Of a stretch of DNA of 64,000 nucleotides, positions 17,296 through 26,134 are shown piece after piece. Position 1 is the stretch's first letter, and each line of letters begins with the position of its first letter. The DNA is from Mycolicibacterium holsaticum DSM 44478 = JCM 12374 (GTDB taxonomy: Bacteria > Actinomycetota > Actinomycetes > Mycobacteriales > Mycobacteriaceae), in NCBI RefSeq assembly GCF_019645835.1, contig NZ_CP080998.1, forward strand, positions 496,001 to 560,000, written 5' to 3'. A program made the position numbers and the translations under genes. The notes beneath the pieces are model-generated. The model searched no databases. It was given only the letters and a program-made list of their open reading frames with translations, and was not told where the DNA came from.

Positions 17296-18315
17296 CTACC
17301 GGACGCCCTGCTGTGCGAGCGCTTCGGCCAGTTCGTAGAGGCTCCCCAGATCCACGCCGTCGGCGATCTGCGGCAACTCAAGGCGGGCCAGGTCCAGTGC
17401 GTCGAGTTGCTCGGAGCTCTCGGCGCGGGCCTTGAGCCGGGTGGCGTGCTGGATCGTTTCGGTGAGCAGGCCGGCGAAGTCGCTGTCGGACAACGTGATA
17501 CCGGCACCGGCCAGAGTGGACCGCACCTCGTCGGCGTCGATGTCGCCCTCGGCGGCCTTGGCCAGGTCCTCCGCTGACAGGTAGGGCGGGATGTTGCGGT
17601 TGACGATGACGCTGCCGATCGGCAGGTCCATCTCCCTGAGCTCGTCGATGGCTTCCAGCGTCTCCTGGATCGGCAGCGCCTCCAGCAACGTGACGAGGTG
17701 AATCGCGGTGAGATCGGAGTGCAGAACCTTGACGACGCTTTCGGCCTGCCCGTGCACCGGTCCGCCCTTGGCCAGGTCGGACACCGCCTTGGTGACGTCG
17801 AGGAACCGGGCGATGCGCCCGGTCGGCGGCGAATCGACGACGACGGCGTCGTACACCGGTTGCTTACCCTTCTCGGCGCGCGTCACGATCTCGCGGATCT
17901 TGCCGGTGAGCAGCACGTCGCGCAGCCCCGGGGCGATCGTCGTCGCGAACTCGACCGCACCGATCCTGCGCATCGCGCGCCCGGCCAGCCCGAGGTTGTA
18001 GAACATGTCGAGGTATTCGAGGAACGCCGCCTCGGTGTCGATCGCCAGCGCGTTGACCTGACCGCCGCCGTCGGCCGTCGCGATCTTGACCTCTTCATAG
18101 GGCAGCGGCGGCACGTCGAACAGCTGCGCAATCCCTTGGCGCCCTTCGACTTCCACCAGCAGCACCTTGCGGCCGCCGGCCGCCAGGGCCAGTGCCAGGG
18201 ACGCGGCGATCGTCGACTTGCCGGTGCCGCCCTTGCCGGTGACGAAGTGCAGGCGCGCCTTGGTCAGGCGAGACGGCCAGCCGACGGATTTCCCGCCATT
18301 GGTAGTGGAAGCCAC
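17296..18315 (-). CDS. bagA: ArsA/Get3-like ATPase, first subunit (Rv3679-like)
   Basis: A 339-aa ATPase of the ArsA/Get3/ParA class. It has the deviant Walker A motif GKGGTGKSTIAASLALALA at about 27-45 and switch VVDSPPTGRIARFLD, so a signature lysine is present, unlike in its neighbour (GAGGVGK). It is the first gene of the bagA-bagB operon. A TAGCAT hexamer (18322-18327) ends 6 nt before the GTG start, indicating a leaderless message. It is divergent from the DUF4177-RidA-MBL operon. Confidence 0.9.
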   Translation of the reverse strand: MASTTNGGKSVGWPSRLTKARLHFVTGKGGTGKSTIAASLALALAAGGRKVLLVEVEGRQGIAQLFDVPPLPYEEVKIATADGGGQVNALAIDTEAAFLEYLDMFYNLGLAGRAMRRIGAVEFATTIAPGLRDVLLTGKIREIVTRAEKGKQPVYDAVVVDSPPTGRIARFLDVTKAVSDLAKGGPVHGQAESVVKVLHSDLTAIHLVTLLEALPIQETLEAIDELREMDLPIGSVIVNRNIPPYLSAEDLAKAAEGDIDADEVRSTLAGAGITLSDSDFAGLLTETIQHATRLKARAESSEQLDALDLARLELPQIADGVDLGSLYELAEALAQQGVR

Positions 18316-18321
18316 CAGTGC

Positions 18322-18327
18322 ATGCTA
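18322..18327 (-). promoter_or_regulatory. Leaderless -10 (TAGCAT) of bagA
   Basis: The hexamer is 6 nt before the bagA GTG on the minus strand. Together with the hexamer at 18378 it makes a compact divergent promoter pair of 74 bp. Confidence 0.6.
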
Positions 18328-18377
18328 GCCAGTGGTTTGCGGGCTCATGGAGCCCGCGGCCCGATTTGACCGCCGGA

Positions 18378-18383
18378 TAAGCT
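18378..18383 (+). promoter_or_regulatory. Leaderless -10 (TAAGCT) of the DUF4177-RidA operon
   Basis: TAAGCT ends 6 nt before the ATG at 18390 with no ribosome-binding site, so the transcript should start at or next to the start codon. Confidence 0.6.
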
Positions 18384-18389
18384 CGGCAC

Positions 18390-18551
18390 ATGACCGAACC
18401 GACCCGCTGGGAGTACTCCACCGTTCCGTTGCTCACCCACGCAACCAAACAAATCCTCGACCAGTGGGGCGAGGACGGTTGGGAACTGGTGTCGGTGCTG
18501 CCAGGGCCGACCGGTGAGCAGCACGTGGCGTACCTCAAACGACCGAAATGA
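18390..18551 (+). CDS. Small DUF4177-like protein (53 aa)
   Basis: A short conserved-looking protein: W/Y-rich start (RWEYSTVPLL), then LDQWGEDGWELVSVLPG, then EQHVAYLKRP. The pattern 'W-E-Y ... G-E-x-G-W-E-L-V-x-V ... Y-x-K-R' is typical of the DUF4177 family. The start is fixed by the leaderless -10, and the TGA overlaps the RidA ATG (ATGA), so the two are translationally coupled. Function is unknown. It is easily missed because of its size. Confidence 0.85.
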   Translation: MTEPTRWEYSTVPLLTHATKQILDQWGEDGWELVSVLPGPTGEQHVAYLKRPK

Positions 18552-19033
18552 CACCGGAGCCGGAGGGCCGGCGGCATCAGACACCGGCCGCCAGGCTGGC
18601 CGAGCTGGGCATCGAACTGCCCGCGCTGGTGCCTCCGCTGGCGGCCTATGTGCCCGCGGTGCGCACCGGCAACCTGGTCTACACCGCCGGTCAACTGCCG
18701 ATGCAGGACGGTGCGCTGCTGCAGACCGGCAAGGTGGGCGCCGAGGTGAGCCCCGAGCAGGGCAAGGCGCTGGCCCGGGTGTGCGCGCTCAACGCGTTGG
18801 CCGCGGTGCATTCGCTGGTCGGCGTCGACTCGGTCGCCCGGGTGGTCAAGGTGGTCGGGTTCGTCGCGTCGGCCCCGCAGTTCTACGGCCAGCCCGGCGT
18901 CGTCAACGGCGCCTCCGAGCTGCTCGGTGAGGTCTTCGGCGACGCGGGTGCCCATGCCCGTTCGGCAGTCGGGGTGTCGGCGCTGCCGCTGGACGCGCCC
19001 GTCGAGGTCGAGATCGTCGTCGAGGTGCGGTGA
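18548..19033 (+). CDS. RidA-family protein (Rv3678c-like)
   Basis: A 161-aa member of the RidA/YjgF superfamily, whose canonical members hydrolyse reactive enamine and imine intermediates from PLP enzymes. Visible features are NLVYTAGQLPMQDG and ALNALAAVHSLVGVDSVARVVKVVGFV, with a Y-x(n)-NGASELLGEVFG substrate-cleft region. The usual arginine of the SRxAVGV motif appears as ARSAVGVSALPL. It is the second gene of the operon and is followed by the MBL hydrolase after 7 bp. Confidence 0.9.
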   Translation: MTPEPEGRRHQTPAARLAELGIELPALVPPLAAYVPAVRTGNLVYTAGQLPMQDGALLQTGKVGAEVSPEQGKALARVCALNALAAVHSLVGVDSVARVVKVVGFVASAPQFYGQPGVVNGASELLGEVFGDAGAHARSAVGVSALPLDAPVEVEIVVEVR

Positions 19034-19040
19034 GCGCCCG

Positions 19041-19820
19041 GTGACCCTCGAGCACCCCGCATACGGGCGGCTTCGGCCGGTGACCGACACCGCGTCGGTG
19101 CTGCTGTGCGACAACCCCGGGATGATGACGCTGGACGGCACCAACACCTGGGTGCTGCGCGGTGCGGGCAGCGACGAGATGGTGCTCGTGGACCCCGGCC
19201 CCGATGACGACGACGACCACGTCGCGCGGCTCGCCGAGCTCGGCAAGATCCCGCTGATCCTGATCAGCCACCGCCACGAGGACCACACCGGCGCCATCGA
19301 CAAGATCGTCGAGCGCACCGGTGCGGTGGTGCGCTCGACGGGCAGCGGGTTTCTGCGCGGGCTGGGCGGACCGCTGAGCGACGGGGAGGTCATCGATGCC
19401 GCGGGGCTTCGGATCACGGTGATGGCCACCCCGGGCCACACCGCGGACTCGGTGTCGTTCGTGCTCGACGACGCGGTGCTGACCGCCGACACGGTGCTGG
19501 GCCGCGGCACCACGGTGATCGACAAGGAGAACGGCAGCCTGCAGGAGTATCTCGACTCGTTGCAGCGGCTGCGCGGCCTCGGCCAGCGCACGGTGCTGCC
19601 CGGCCACGGCCCCGAACTCGCGGACCTGGCAGCGGTCAGCGACATGTATTTGGCGCACCGCGAGGAGCGGCTCGATCAGGTGCGCGGCGCGCTACGGGAG
19701 CTCGGTGAGGACGCCACCGTCCGCCAGATCGTCGAGCACGTCTACACCGACGTCGACGAAAAGCTTTGGGACGTCGCCGAATGGTCCGTGCAAGCCCAGG
19801 TGGACTACCTGCGTTCCTGA
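19041..19820 (+). CDS. MBL-fold metallo-hydrolase (Rv3677c-like)
   Basis: A 259-aa metallo-beta-lactamase-fold hydrolase. It has the zinc motif ISHRHEDHTGAID, the metal-binding TPGHTADSVSF, VLTADTVLG and a final GHGP. The C-terminal winged-helix-like segment (VRQIVEHVYTDVDEKLW) resembles LACTB2-type proteins, some of which are RNases. GTG 19041 is used because it follows the RidA stop by 7 bp and matches the family N-terminus. The substrate is not known. Confidence 0.88.
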   Translation: MTLEHPAYGRLRPVTDTASVLLCDNPGMMTLDGTNTWVLRGAGSDEMVLVDPGPDDDDDHVARLAELGKIPLILISHRHEDHTGAIDKIVERTGAVVRSTGSGFLRGLGGPLSDGEVIDAAGLRITVMATPGHTADSVSFVLDDAVLTADTVLGRGTTVIDKENGSLQEYLDSLQRLRGLGQRTVLPGHGPELADLAAVSDMYLAHREERLDQVRGALRELGEDATVRQIVEHVYTDVDEKLWDVAEWSVQAQVDYLRS

Positions 19821-19826
19821 CGCCCG

Positions 19827-19877
19827 AAAGGACAAACGGGCGCAAAAGTGCGAGTAAATTCCACCATTTCGTCGATC
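19827..19877 (+). repeat. Intergenic repeat element, copy A
   Basis: About 50 bp between the convergent MBL and crp genes. It shares AAAGTGCGAGT, then CCA, then CGTCGATC at nearly the same spacing, plus an upstream AAAGG-GACA...GGGCG block, with copy B at 53452-53503. Both copies lie just after a plus-strand stop and just before a minus-strand stop. A GCCCG/CGGGC stem (19823-19840) suggests a terminator or a mobile intergenic repeat. Confidence 0.55.
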
Positions 19878-19890
19878 TGGGCGGAAAGAA

Positions 19891-20565
19891 CTAGCGGGCG
19901 CGGCGGGCCAGGCGTTCGGAGTCGGAGATCAATACGCTCTTGCCTTCCAACCGAATCCAGCCGCGGTGGGCGAAGTCGGCGAGCGCCTTGTTGACCGTCT
20001 CGCGTGACGCGCCGACGAGCTGAGCGATCTCCTCCTGCGTCAGGTCGTGCGTCACCCGCAGCGCCCCGCCCTCCTGGGTGCCGAACCGCTGGGCCAGCTG
20101 CAGCAGCTGCTTGGCCACGCGGCCGGGCACGTCGGTGAAGATCAGGTCGGCCAGGTTGTTGTTGGTGCGGCGCAGGCGGCGGGCCAGCACCCGCAGCAGC
20201 TGCTCGGCGATCTCCGGACGATCCGAGATCCACGCCCGCAGCGCGTCGCGGTCCATGGTCACCGCGCGTACCTCGGTGATCGTGGTGGCGCTCGACGTCC
20301 GTGGGCCGGGGTCGAAGATCGACAGCTCACCGAACATGTCCGACGGGCCCATGATGGTGAGCAGGTTCTCCCGGCCGTCCGGCGACCGCCGGCCGATCTT
20401 GATCTTCCCGGACACGATGATGTACAGCCGGTCGCCTGGCTCTCCCTCGGCGAACACGGTGTGTCCGCGGGGGAAGTCGACGGGCTGCAGTTGCTTGGTC
20501 AGCGCGGATACGGCGCTGGGTTCGACCCCCTGGAAGATTCCGGCCCTCGCCAGGATCTCGTCCAC
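19891..20565 (-). CDS. crp: cAMP receptor protein CRP
   Basis: A 224-aa CRP/FNR-family transcription factor, nearly identical in pattern to M. tuberculosis CRP (Rv3676). The cyclic-nucleotide domain (about 1-115) has [16 protein letters not shown] with Glu80, Arg89 and Thr90 of the cAMP pocket. A long dimer helix follows, then the helix-turn-helix [20 protein letters not shown] (about 176-195). GTG 20565 is preceded by GAGGGG. Candidate target sites in this window lie in the Ms1 promoter (30033) and before whiB4 (15656). The class III cyclase at 53.5 kb could supply the ligand. Confidence 0.97.
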   Translation of the reverse strand: MDEILARAGIFQGVEPSAVSALTKQLQPVDFPRGHTVFAEGEPGDRLYIIVSGKIKIGRRSPDGRENLLTIMGPSDMFGELSIFDPGPRTSSATTITEVRAVTMDRDALRAWISDRPEIAEQLLRVLARRLRRTNNNLADLIFTDVPGRVAKQLLQLAQRFGTQEGGALRVTHDLTQEEIAQLVGASRETVNKALADFAHRGWIRLEGKSVLISDSERLARRAR

Positions 20566-20609
20566 GTTGCCCCTCTTAAGCTGTTGGGTGATATGACATG
20601 CGCAAGCCG

Positions 20610-20644
20610 ACCTCTAGCTTGGTTAGCGAAATCAGTCTAGAGGT
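20610..20644. promoter_or_regulatory. Inverted repeat ACCTCTAG-N19-CTAGAGGT upstream of crp
   Basis: Two perfect 8-bp arms in the 103-bp gap upstream of crp. The centre lies about 60 bp before the start codon, so the promoter is probably inside or beside it. It could be an operator or a leader hairpin; there is no T-tract to suggest a terminator. Confidence 0.45.
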
Positions 20645-20668
20645 ACCCCTATTCGCGACCAGCCCACG

Positions 20669-21001
20669 CTACACACGATTGGCATGTCGAGTCGGCTGAA
20701 ATCCAGGATTGGGCTCGGGGTGTCCGTAATAGCGCGTCGGCAAATCGGATGCCGCGCCGTTGCCGGTCAGGCCGTTGCGCGTCGGCTCGGGGGTGTGCTG
20801 GCGTTGTCCCACCCGCTCCAGCGCGGTGCCCATCCCGTCCCGGGCCAGCGTGTCGACGTCGGTGGCGCGGGCGTGGGCGAGGAAGGCGGCCACGTCGGTG
20901 GCCGACACCGTGTCGCGGCGCAGACCCGCTTCTAGACGGTCGAGCCCGAATGTCGCCAACATCAGCAACCCCGGAATCAATCCGACCAGCAACCAGGACA
21001 C
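20669..21001 (-). CDS. Small membrane-anchored protein (Rv3675-like)
   Basis: A 110-aa protein with one N-terminal hydrophobic segment ([21 protein letters not shown]) and a soluble, probably cytoplasmic tail rich in Arg, Thr and Asn. Its position between crp and nth matches Rv3675. No catalytic motif is seen. A TACTTC hexamer lies 6 nt before the GTG start, suggesting leaderless transcription, though this -10 is weak. Confidence 0.75.
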   Translation of the reverse strand: MSWLLVGLIPGLLMLATFGLDRLEAGLRRDTVSATDVAAFLAHARATDVDTLARDGMGTALERVGQRQHTPEPTRNGLTGNGAASDLPTRYYGHPEPNPGFQPTRHANRV

Positions 21002-21093
21002 AAGGCTGAAGTAAACACGGCCAAGGTCTCATCGGGATCACGGTTTGTCACCGGTCCGCCGTACCGTTTCCCGGCGGTGTCGGACGGCCTCAG

Positions 21094-21099
21094 TAGGCT
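21094..21099 (+). promoter_or_regulatory. Leaderless -10 (TAGGCT) of the nth operon
   Basis: TAGGCT lies 7 nt before GTG 21107 and supports that start over the in-frame GTG at 21077. Confidence 0.6.
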
Positions 21100-21106
21100 G
21101 GCTGTC

Positions 21107-21889
21107 GTGACGGTGCGCGACACATCGACGGGCAAGCCGGCCGCGGCCAAACGCGCCCGCAAATGGGACGACGAAACCCGCATCGGCCTCGTGCGCCGGG
21201 CGCGGCGAATGAATCGGACGCTCGCGCAGGCATTTCCACATGTGTACTGCGAACTGGACTTCACCAACCCGCTGGAGCTCGCGGTCGCGACGATTCTGTC
21301 GGCCCAAAGCACCGACAAACGCGTCAACCTGACCACCCCGGCGTTGTTCAAGCGGTACCGCACCGCGCTGGATTACGCGCAGGCCGACCGCGCCGAACTC
21401 GAGGAGCTCATCCGGCCCACCGGCTTCTTCCGCAACAAGGCCGGCTCGCTGATCCGGTTGGGTCAGGAACTGGTGGAGCGGTTCGACGGTCAGGTGCCCG
21501 CCACCATGGCCGACCTCGTCACGCTGCCCGGCGTGGGCCGCAAGACGGCCAATGTCATCCTCGGCAACGCGTTCGGCATACCCGGTATCACCGTCGACAC
21601 CCATTTCGGCAGGCTGGTGCGGCGGTGGCGGTGGACCGCCGAGGAAGACCCGGTCAAGGTCGAGCACGCGGTCGGCGAGCTGATCCCGCGCAAGGAGTGG
21701 ACCGACCTGAGCCACCGGGTGATCTTTCACGGCCGCCGGGTGTGTCACGCGCGCAAACCTGCCTGCGGGGTGTGCGTGCTCGCCAACGACTGCCCCTCGT
21801 TCGGCCTCGGGCCGACCGACCCGCTGATCGCCGCGCCGCTGGTCAAGGGCCCCGAAACCGAGCATCTGCTGGCGCTGGCCGGGCTGTAG
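21107..21889 (+). CDS. nth: Endonuclease III (base-excision DNA glycosylase/AP lyase)
   Basis: A 260-aa HhH-GPD glycosylase that removes oxidised pyrimidines. It has the helix-hairpin-helix [13 protein letters not shown] with catalytic Lys146, Asp164 in TVDTHFGRL, and the C-terminal [4Fe-4S] motif C-x6-C-x2-C-x5-C (213, 220, 223, 229). It heads the nth-tlp-nudix-marP operon seen in M. tuberculosis (Rv3674c-Rv3671c). The start is set by the leaderless -10 at 21094. Confidence 0.95.
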   Translation: MTVRDTSTGKPAAAKRARKWDDETRIGLVRRARRMNRTLAQAFPHVYCELDFTNPLELAVATILSAQSTDKRVNLTTPALFKRYRTALDYAQADRAELEELIRPTGFFRNKAGSLIRLGQELVERFDGQVPATMADLVTLPGVGRKTANVILGNAFGIPGITVDTHFGRLVRRWRWTAEEDPVKVEHAVGELIPRKEWTDLSHRVIFHGRRVCHARKPACGVCVLANDCPSFGLGPTDPLIAAPLVKGPETEHLLALAGL

Positions 21890-21899
21890 CCCGGCCCGT

Positions 21900-22559
21900 G
21901 TGAGAAGCATGCGCAGCTCGACCCGATGGACGGTGGCCGTGATGGTCATCCTGCTCGCCCTCGGTGTGGCGCTGTGGTTCGAACTGGCCGGCGGCGACGA
22001 CGCCGGCACCGGGTCGGGCGGGCCGGGAACCGCGCGTGACCGCCGCGACGCCGACACCGCGGCCGCCCTGGCGGTCCCCCGAGCACGCGCGGACCTTGCG
22101 CCGTGCCCGTCACCGGGCACCGGCGCCGGGCCCGAGGCGCTGCGCGGCATCACCCTGGAATGCGTGGGCGACGGCGCCATGGTCGACGTCGCCACGGCAC
22201 TGGCCGGCCGGACGGTGGTGCTCAACCTGTGGGCCTACTGGTGCGCACCGTGCGCGGCGGAGTTGCCCGCGATGGCCGAGTACCAGCGCCGGGTCGGGCC
22301 GGAGGTCACCGTGCTCACGGTGCACCAGGACGAGAACGAGACCGCGGCGCTGCTGCGGCTGGCCGAACTGGGCGTGCGGTTACCCACGCTGCAGGACGGC
22401 CGCCGGTTGATCGCCGCGGCGTTGCGGGTACCAAACGTCATGCCCGCAACCGTGGTGCTTCGCGCGGACGGTAGCGTTGCTGACGTTCTGCCGCGCTCGT
22501 TTGACAACGCCGACGAGATCGCCGCAGCGGTCAACCCGTCGATAGGAGCCACCGGGTGA
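21900..22559 (+). CDS. Membrane-anchored thioredoxin-like protein (Tlp family)
   Basis: A protein of about 219 aa with an N-terminal transmembrane anchor (TVAVMVILLALGVALWFEL) and an extracytoplasmic thioredoxin fold with the active site WAYWCAPCAAELPAM. It resembles Rv3673c and TlpA/CcsX-type thiol reductases. Two further cysteines (LAPCPSPG, TLECVGD) precede the fold. The start is GTG 21900 or ATG 21909. It is coupled to the next gene by a GTGA overlap. Its disulfide chemistry may serve MarP, which needs a disulfide, but this is inference. Confidence 0.88.
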   Translation: MRSMRSSTRWTVAVMVILLALGVALWFELAGGDDAGTGSGGPGTARDRRDADTAAALAVPRARADLAPCPSPGTGAGPEALRGITLECVGDGAMVDVATALAGRTVVLNLWAYWCAPCAAELPAMAEYQRRVGPEVTVLTVHQDENETAALLRLAELGVRLPTLQDGRRLIAAALRVPNVMPATVVLRADGSVADVLPRSFDNADEIAAAVNPSIGATG

Positions 22560-23326
22560 GCTGGGTCAGCGAGGAGAGTCCGCTGGCCCCTGGTGCCGCG
22601 CCGTCCTGGCTCAAGCCGCTGCTCGACAACACCGACCAGGTCAAACGGGCCTATCGCCGCCGGGTGCCGCCCGAGATCCTGGCCGCGATGGGGGTGGACA
22701 CGACCCCCGGCGCGGGCCGGGACGCCGCCGTGTTGGTGCTGTTCTCCGGCCCGCCGCAAGCGCATGCCGACGAGCCACCCCGGGACGTCGACCTGTTGGT
22801 CACCGTCCGCGCCGCCACATTGCGCCACCACGCCGGTCAGGCCGCGTTTCCCGGCGGAGCGGCCGACCCCGGTGACCTGACCCCGGTGCACACCGCGCTG
22901 CGCGAAGCCAACGAGGAGACCGGGATCGACACCGGGCGGCTGCATCCGCTGGCCACGCTGGAACGGTTGTTCATCCCGCCGTCGGGCTTCCACGTCGTAC
23001 CGGTGCTGGCCTACTCCCCGGACCCGGGCCCGGTCACCGTCGTCGACCAAGCCGAGACCGCCGTCGTGGCGCGGGTACCGCTGCGCGCGTTCGTCAACCC
23101 CGAGAACCGAATCATGGTGTATCGCAAGGAGAACACCCGTCGATACGCCGGCCCGGCGTTCCTGCTCAACGAGATGCTGGTGTGGGGGTTCACCGGCCAG
23201 GTGATCTCGGCGATGCTCGACGTCGCGGGCTGGGCGCGGCCGTGGAACACCGACGACGTACGCGAACTCGACGAGGCAATGGCGCTCGTTGGGCACGACG
23301 CCGGTTACGGTGAAACACAACCATGA
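22556..23326 (+). CDS. NUDIX hydrolase, CoA-pyrophosphatase type
   Basis: A 256-aa NUDIX protein with HHAGQAAFPGGAADPGD leading into the core ALREANEETGI. The start of the box (GGAADPGDLTPVHTALREANEE) and the preceding FPGG resemble CoA diphosphatases of the NudL/YeaB type. It is coupled by overlapping codons to the thioredoxin-like gene (GTGA) and to marP (ATGA). It corresponds to Rv3672c. Confidence 0.88.
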   Translation: MSWVSEESPLAPGAAPSWLKPLLDNTDQVKRAYRRRVPPEILAAMGVDTTPGAGRDAAVLVLFSGPPQAHADEPPRDVDLLVTVRAATLRHHAGQAAFPGGAADPGDLTPVHTALREANEETGIDTGRLHPLATLERLFIPPSGFHVVPVLAYSPDPGPVTVVDQAETAVVARVPLRAFVNPENRIMVYRKENTRRYAGPAFLLNEMLVWGFTGQVISAMLDVAGWARPWNTDDVRELDEAMALVGHDAGYGETQP

Positions 23327-24510
23327 CTTCGTCGCAGTGGCTCGACCTTGTTGTCCTCGCCGTCGCCTTCATCGCCGGCATCTCGGGATGGCGCTCGGGC
23401 GCGCTGGGTTCGCTGCTGTCATTCCTCGGCGTGGTGCTCGGCGCGGTGGCCGGTGTGCTGCTGGCCCCGCACCTGGTCGCCAACATCGACGGACCCCGCA
23501 CCAAGCTGTTCGTGACGTTGTTCTTGATCCTGGCCCTGGTGGTCGTCGGCGAGATCGCCGGCGTGGTGCTGGGCCGCGCGGTGCGCGGCGCCATCCGCAA
23601 CGGTGGGCTGCGGGCCATCGACTCCCTCATCGGGGTCGGGTTGCAGATCGTCGCCGTGTTGGTCGCCGCGTGGATGCTGACCTACCCGCTGCAGTCCTCG
23701 GATCAGCCGAACCTGGCCGCCGCGGTGCGCGGCTCGCAGGTGCTCAAGGAGGTCAACGACGTCGCGCCGGACTGGCTGCGCTCGGTGCCGACCCGGTTGT
23801 CGGCGCTGTTGGACACCTCCGGCCTGCCCGACGTGCTGCAGCCGTTCGGGCGCACCCCGATCGTGGCCGTCGACGCCCCCGACGCCGCCCTGGCCGTCGA
23901 CCCGGTCGTGGCAACCTCGCGGCCCAGCGTGGTGAAGATCCGCGGGGTGGCACCCGGCTGCCAGAAGGTGTTGGAAGGCAGCGGGTTTGTGGTGGGACCC
24001 GACCGGGTGATGTCGAACGCGCACGTGGTGGCCGGCTCCGACAGCGTCACCATCGAGGCCGACGGCCAGACCTACGACGCCTACGTGGTGTCCTACGACC
24101 CCGAGGCCGACATCTCGATCCTCGACGTGCCCAACCTGCCGTCGCAACCGCTGCAGTTCGCCGAGACACCCGCGTCGACCGGAACCGACGCCGTCGTGAT
24201 GGGCTATCCCGGCGGCGGGGATTTCGTCGCGACCCCCGCCCGGGTCCGGGAGATCATCGAGCTCAGCGGACCCGACATCTACCGCACCAACACCGTAGAG
24301 CGTGAGGTGTACACCATTAGAGGCACTGTGCGCCAAGGTAATTCAGGCGGTCCGATGATCGACCGCGACGGCGACGTGCTGGGTGTGGTATTCGGCGCCG
24401 CTGTGGACGACGCGGACACCGGGTTCGTGCTGACCGCCGACGAGGTGTCGCGTCAACTCACCAAGATCGGCAACACCCAACGCGTGCCCACCGGCACCTG
24501 CATCAGCTAG
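23323..24510 (+). CDS. marP: Membrane serine protease MarP
   Basis: A 395-aa periplasmic serine protease with four N-terminal transmembrane helices (about 1-120). The trypsin-like domain has catalytic His234 (SNAHVVAG), Asp263 (EADISILDV) and Ser341 (RQGNSGGPM). Cys213 and Cys393 are placed to form the redox-controlled disulfide described for the M. tuberculosis enzyme, which is needed for acid resistance and processes the peptidoglycan hydrolase RipA. It is the last gene of the nth operon and converges on ephE. Confidence 0.96.
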   Translation: MTSSQWLDLVVLAVAFIAGISGWRSGALGSLLSFLGVVLGAVAGVLLAPHLVANIDGPRTKLFVTLFLILALVVVGEIAGVVLGRAVRGAIRNGGLRAIDSLIGVGLQIVAVLVAAWMLTYPLQSSDQPNLAAAVRGSQVLKEVNDVAPDWLRSVPTRLSALLDTSGLPDVLQPFGRTPIVAVDAPDAALAVDPVVATSRPSVVKIRGVAPGCQKVLEGSGFVVGPDRVMSNAHVVAGSDSVTIEADGQTYDAYVVSYDPEADISILDVPNLPSQPLQFAETPASTGTDAVVMGYPGGGDFVATPARVREIIELSGPDIYRTNTVEREVYTIRGTVRQGNSGGPMIDRDGDVLGVVFGAAVDDADTGFVLTADEVSRQLTKIGNTQRVPTGTCIS

Positions 24511-25473
24511 TCACGCGCCGTACACCTGCGACAGGAAGCGCGACAGTTGCTCGTTGACCGCCTCTGGCGCCTCCTCGTGCCCGAAATGCCCTGCGCCGGA
24601 AAGAGATACGTATCGGCCGTGCGGGGCGTACTGCTGTGTGCGGTACACGGAGTCGGCCAGCACATAGGGGTCGGCGTCACCCCGCAGGTGCAGGACGGGA
24701 ACGTTGATTGGGCGTCGCATCGACCGCATGAACCGTCGCCCTTCACCGCGCAGCTGGCTGCGCACCGCCCAGCGCTGGTACTCCAGCGCCGAATGTGCCG
24801 CCGACGGAATCCGGATAGCCTGCCGCATGTGCCCGATGGTCTCGCTGAAGTCCTCTGAGGCAAGCCATTTCGCGCCGGCTCGGCTGCGCACCAGGTGTCC
24901 GAGCTCCTCGGCGTTGCGGCGGGTCAACGCGCGCTCGGGCCACATCGGCACCTGATAGCGCAGCAGCCACGGCAGCAGCGCCACCCGCTGGTCCCGCCGC
25001 CTGAGCACGGAGGCCCGAAGGGCCACCGGATGCGGTGAGCTGACCACGGCGATCGCCCGGACCGCCCGCGGGTGCAGTACCGCGGTCGCCCAGCACACCA
25101 GCCCGCCGTCGGCGTGGCCGACCAGCGTCGCCTCGTTGTGGCCGAGCGCCCGCACCAACCCGGCGGTGTCGCCGGCCAGCGTCCAGCCGTCGTAGCCGCG
25201 GGGCGGCTTGTCGCTGCCGCCGTAGCCGCGCAGATCGACGGCGACCACCCGGGCACCGGTCAGCCCGCGCAACTGGTGGCGCCACGACCACCAGAACGAG
25301 CCGAAGCCGTGCAGCAGGATGACCAGCGAGCGTTCGGTAGCGGGTGTCGTCGACGCGTCCGGGGAGTCGGCCTCGACCACATGGAATCGAATTCCGTTGG
25401 CGTGCACATCAAGATGACGCCATGGACCGTCGATGCGCACCACCGACGCATCGGGCGGCTGCCCGGAGGGCAT
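24511..25473 (-). CDS. ephE: Alpha/beta hydrolase, epoxide-hydrolase family (EphE-like)
   Basis: A 320-aa alpha/beta hydrolase. It has the oxyanion-hole motif LLHGFGSFWWSW, DLRGYGGSD, a nucleophile elbow VGHADGG with Asp in the nucleophile position as in epoxide and haloalkane hydrolases, GDADPYV, and the catalytic His in GAGHFGHEEAP. It corresponds to Rv3670. Its start overlaps the TAA of the holin-like gene upstream by one base, so the two form an operon, and it converges on marP without a gap. Confidence 0.88.
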   Translation of the reverse strand: MPSGQPPDASVVRIDGPWRHLDVHANGIRFHVVEADSPDASTTPATERSLVILLHGFGSFWWSWRHQLRGLTGARVVAVDLRGYGGSDKPPRGYDGWTLAGDTAGLVRALGHNEATLVGHADGGLVCWATAVLHPRAVRAIAVVSSPHPVALRASVLRRRDQRVALLPWLLRYQVPMWPERALTRRNAEELGHLVRSRAGAKWLASEDFSETIGHMRQAIRIPSAAHSALEYQRWAVRSQLRGEGRRFMRSMRRPINVPVLHLRGDADPYVLADSVYRTQQYAPHGRYVSLSGAGHFGHEEAPEAVNEQLSRFLSQVYGA

Positions 25474-25985
25474 TACCAGCCTGATGGATCGGTGGTCGAC
25501 GCCGGCTTGCCGTCACCGGCGGCGATCGTCTTGGCCTTGTCGTGGCCGGGGGTCAGCGCCTCGGGGATCTCCTTCACCGATTCGATGGTCTGCTGCGGGC
25601 CACGGATGCGACGCACCTTGAGGTAACCCAGCAGCGCGAACACCGCGGTGACCACGACCATGATGCCGAACACGATCAGGAACGCCGCCCAGCGCCAGAT
25701 CCAGGTGTCGAGCAGTTCGGCGACGAAAAAGAAGAAGAAGAACGTGGAGTAGAACAACACCACCAGCGCCAGGACGAAGTAGACGCTGCCGGTGAGCCCC
25801 TTCTTGACGTCACGAGTGATCTCGGCCTTGGCCAACTCCACTTCCGCGCGTACCAGGGTCGAGACCTGCGTGGTCGCATCCCTGACCAGGTCACCGATGG
25901 ACGGGTCGGCCTTGGCGGCGTGCGGATCGACCAGTGGTATCGACGTCACGGTGGTCGGCGCGCCATTCCTGCTGCGATCGCTCAC
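25473..25985 (-). CDS. Actinobacterial holin-X/phage-holin-superfamily membrane protein (Rv3669-like)
   Basis: A 170-aa protein with an N-terminal amphipathic region (LVRDATTQVSTLVRAEVELAKAEI), two transmembrane segments (VYFVLALVVLFYSTFFFFFFVAEL and WAAFLIVFGIMVVVTAVFALLGYL) and a basic/Pro tail. The 'LVRAEVxLAKxE' signature is that of the DUF1469 holin-like family. It starts at GTG 25985 behind GGAGG and precedes ephE. The cellular role is unknown. Confidence 0.82.
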   Translation of the reverse strand: MSDRSRNGAPTTVTSIPLVDPHAAKADPSIGDLVRDATTQVSTLVRAEVELAKAEITRDVKKGLTGSVYFVLALVVLFYSTFFFFFFVAELLDTWIWRWAAFLIVFGIMVVVTAVFALLGYLKVRRIRGPQQTIESVKEIPEALTPGHDKAKTIAAGDGKPASTTDPSGW

Positions 25986-26134
25986 GGACAGTTCCTCCCG
26001 GCTCGGCTATCGGTCGCGGTTCATGTTGCCATGTCAGGTGTTGCCATGTGGCGTGTGCCTAACCGCGGGCCGACCGACGATAGACTGGCGGGATTCCAGC
26101 AAGGCAGGTCGGGCACGCGATTGGGGAGAAACCT

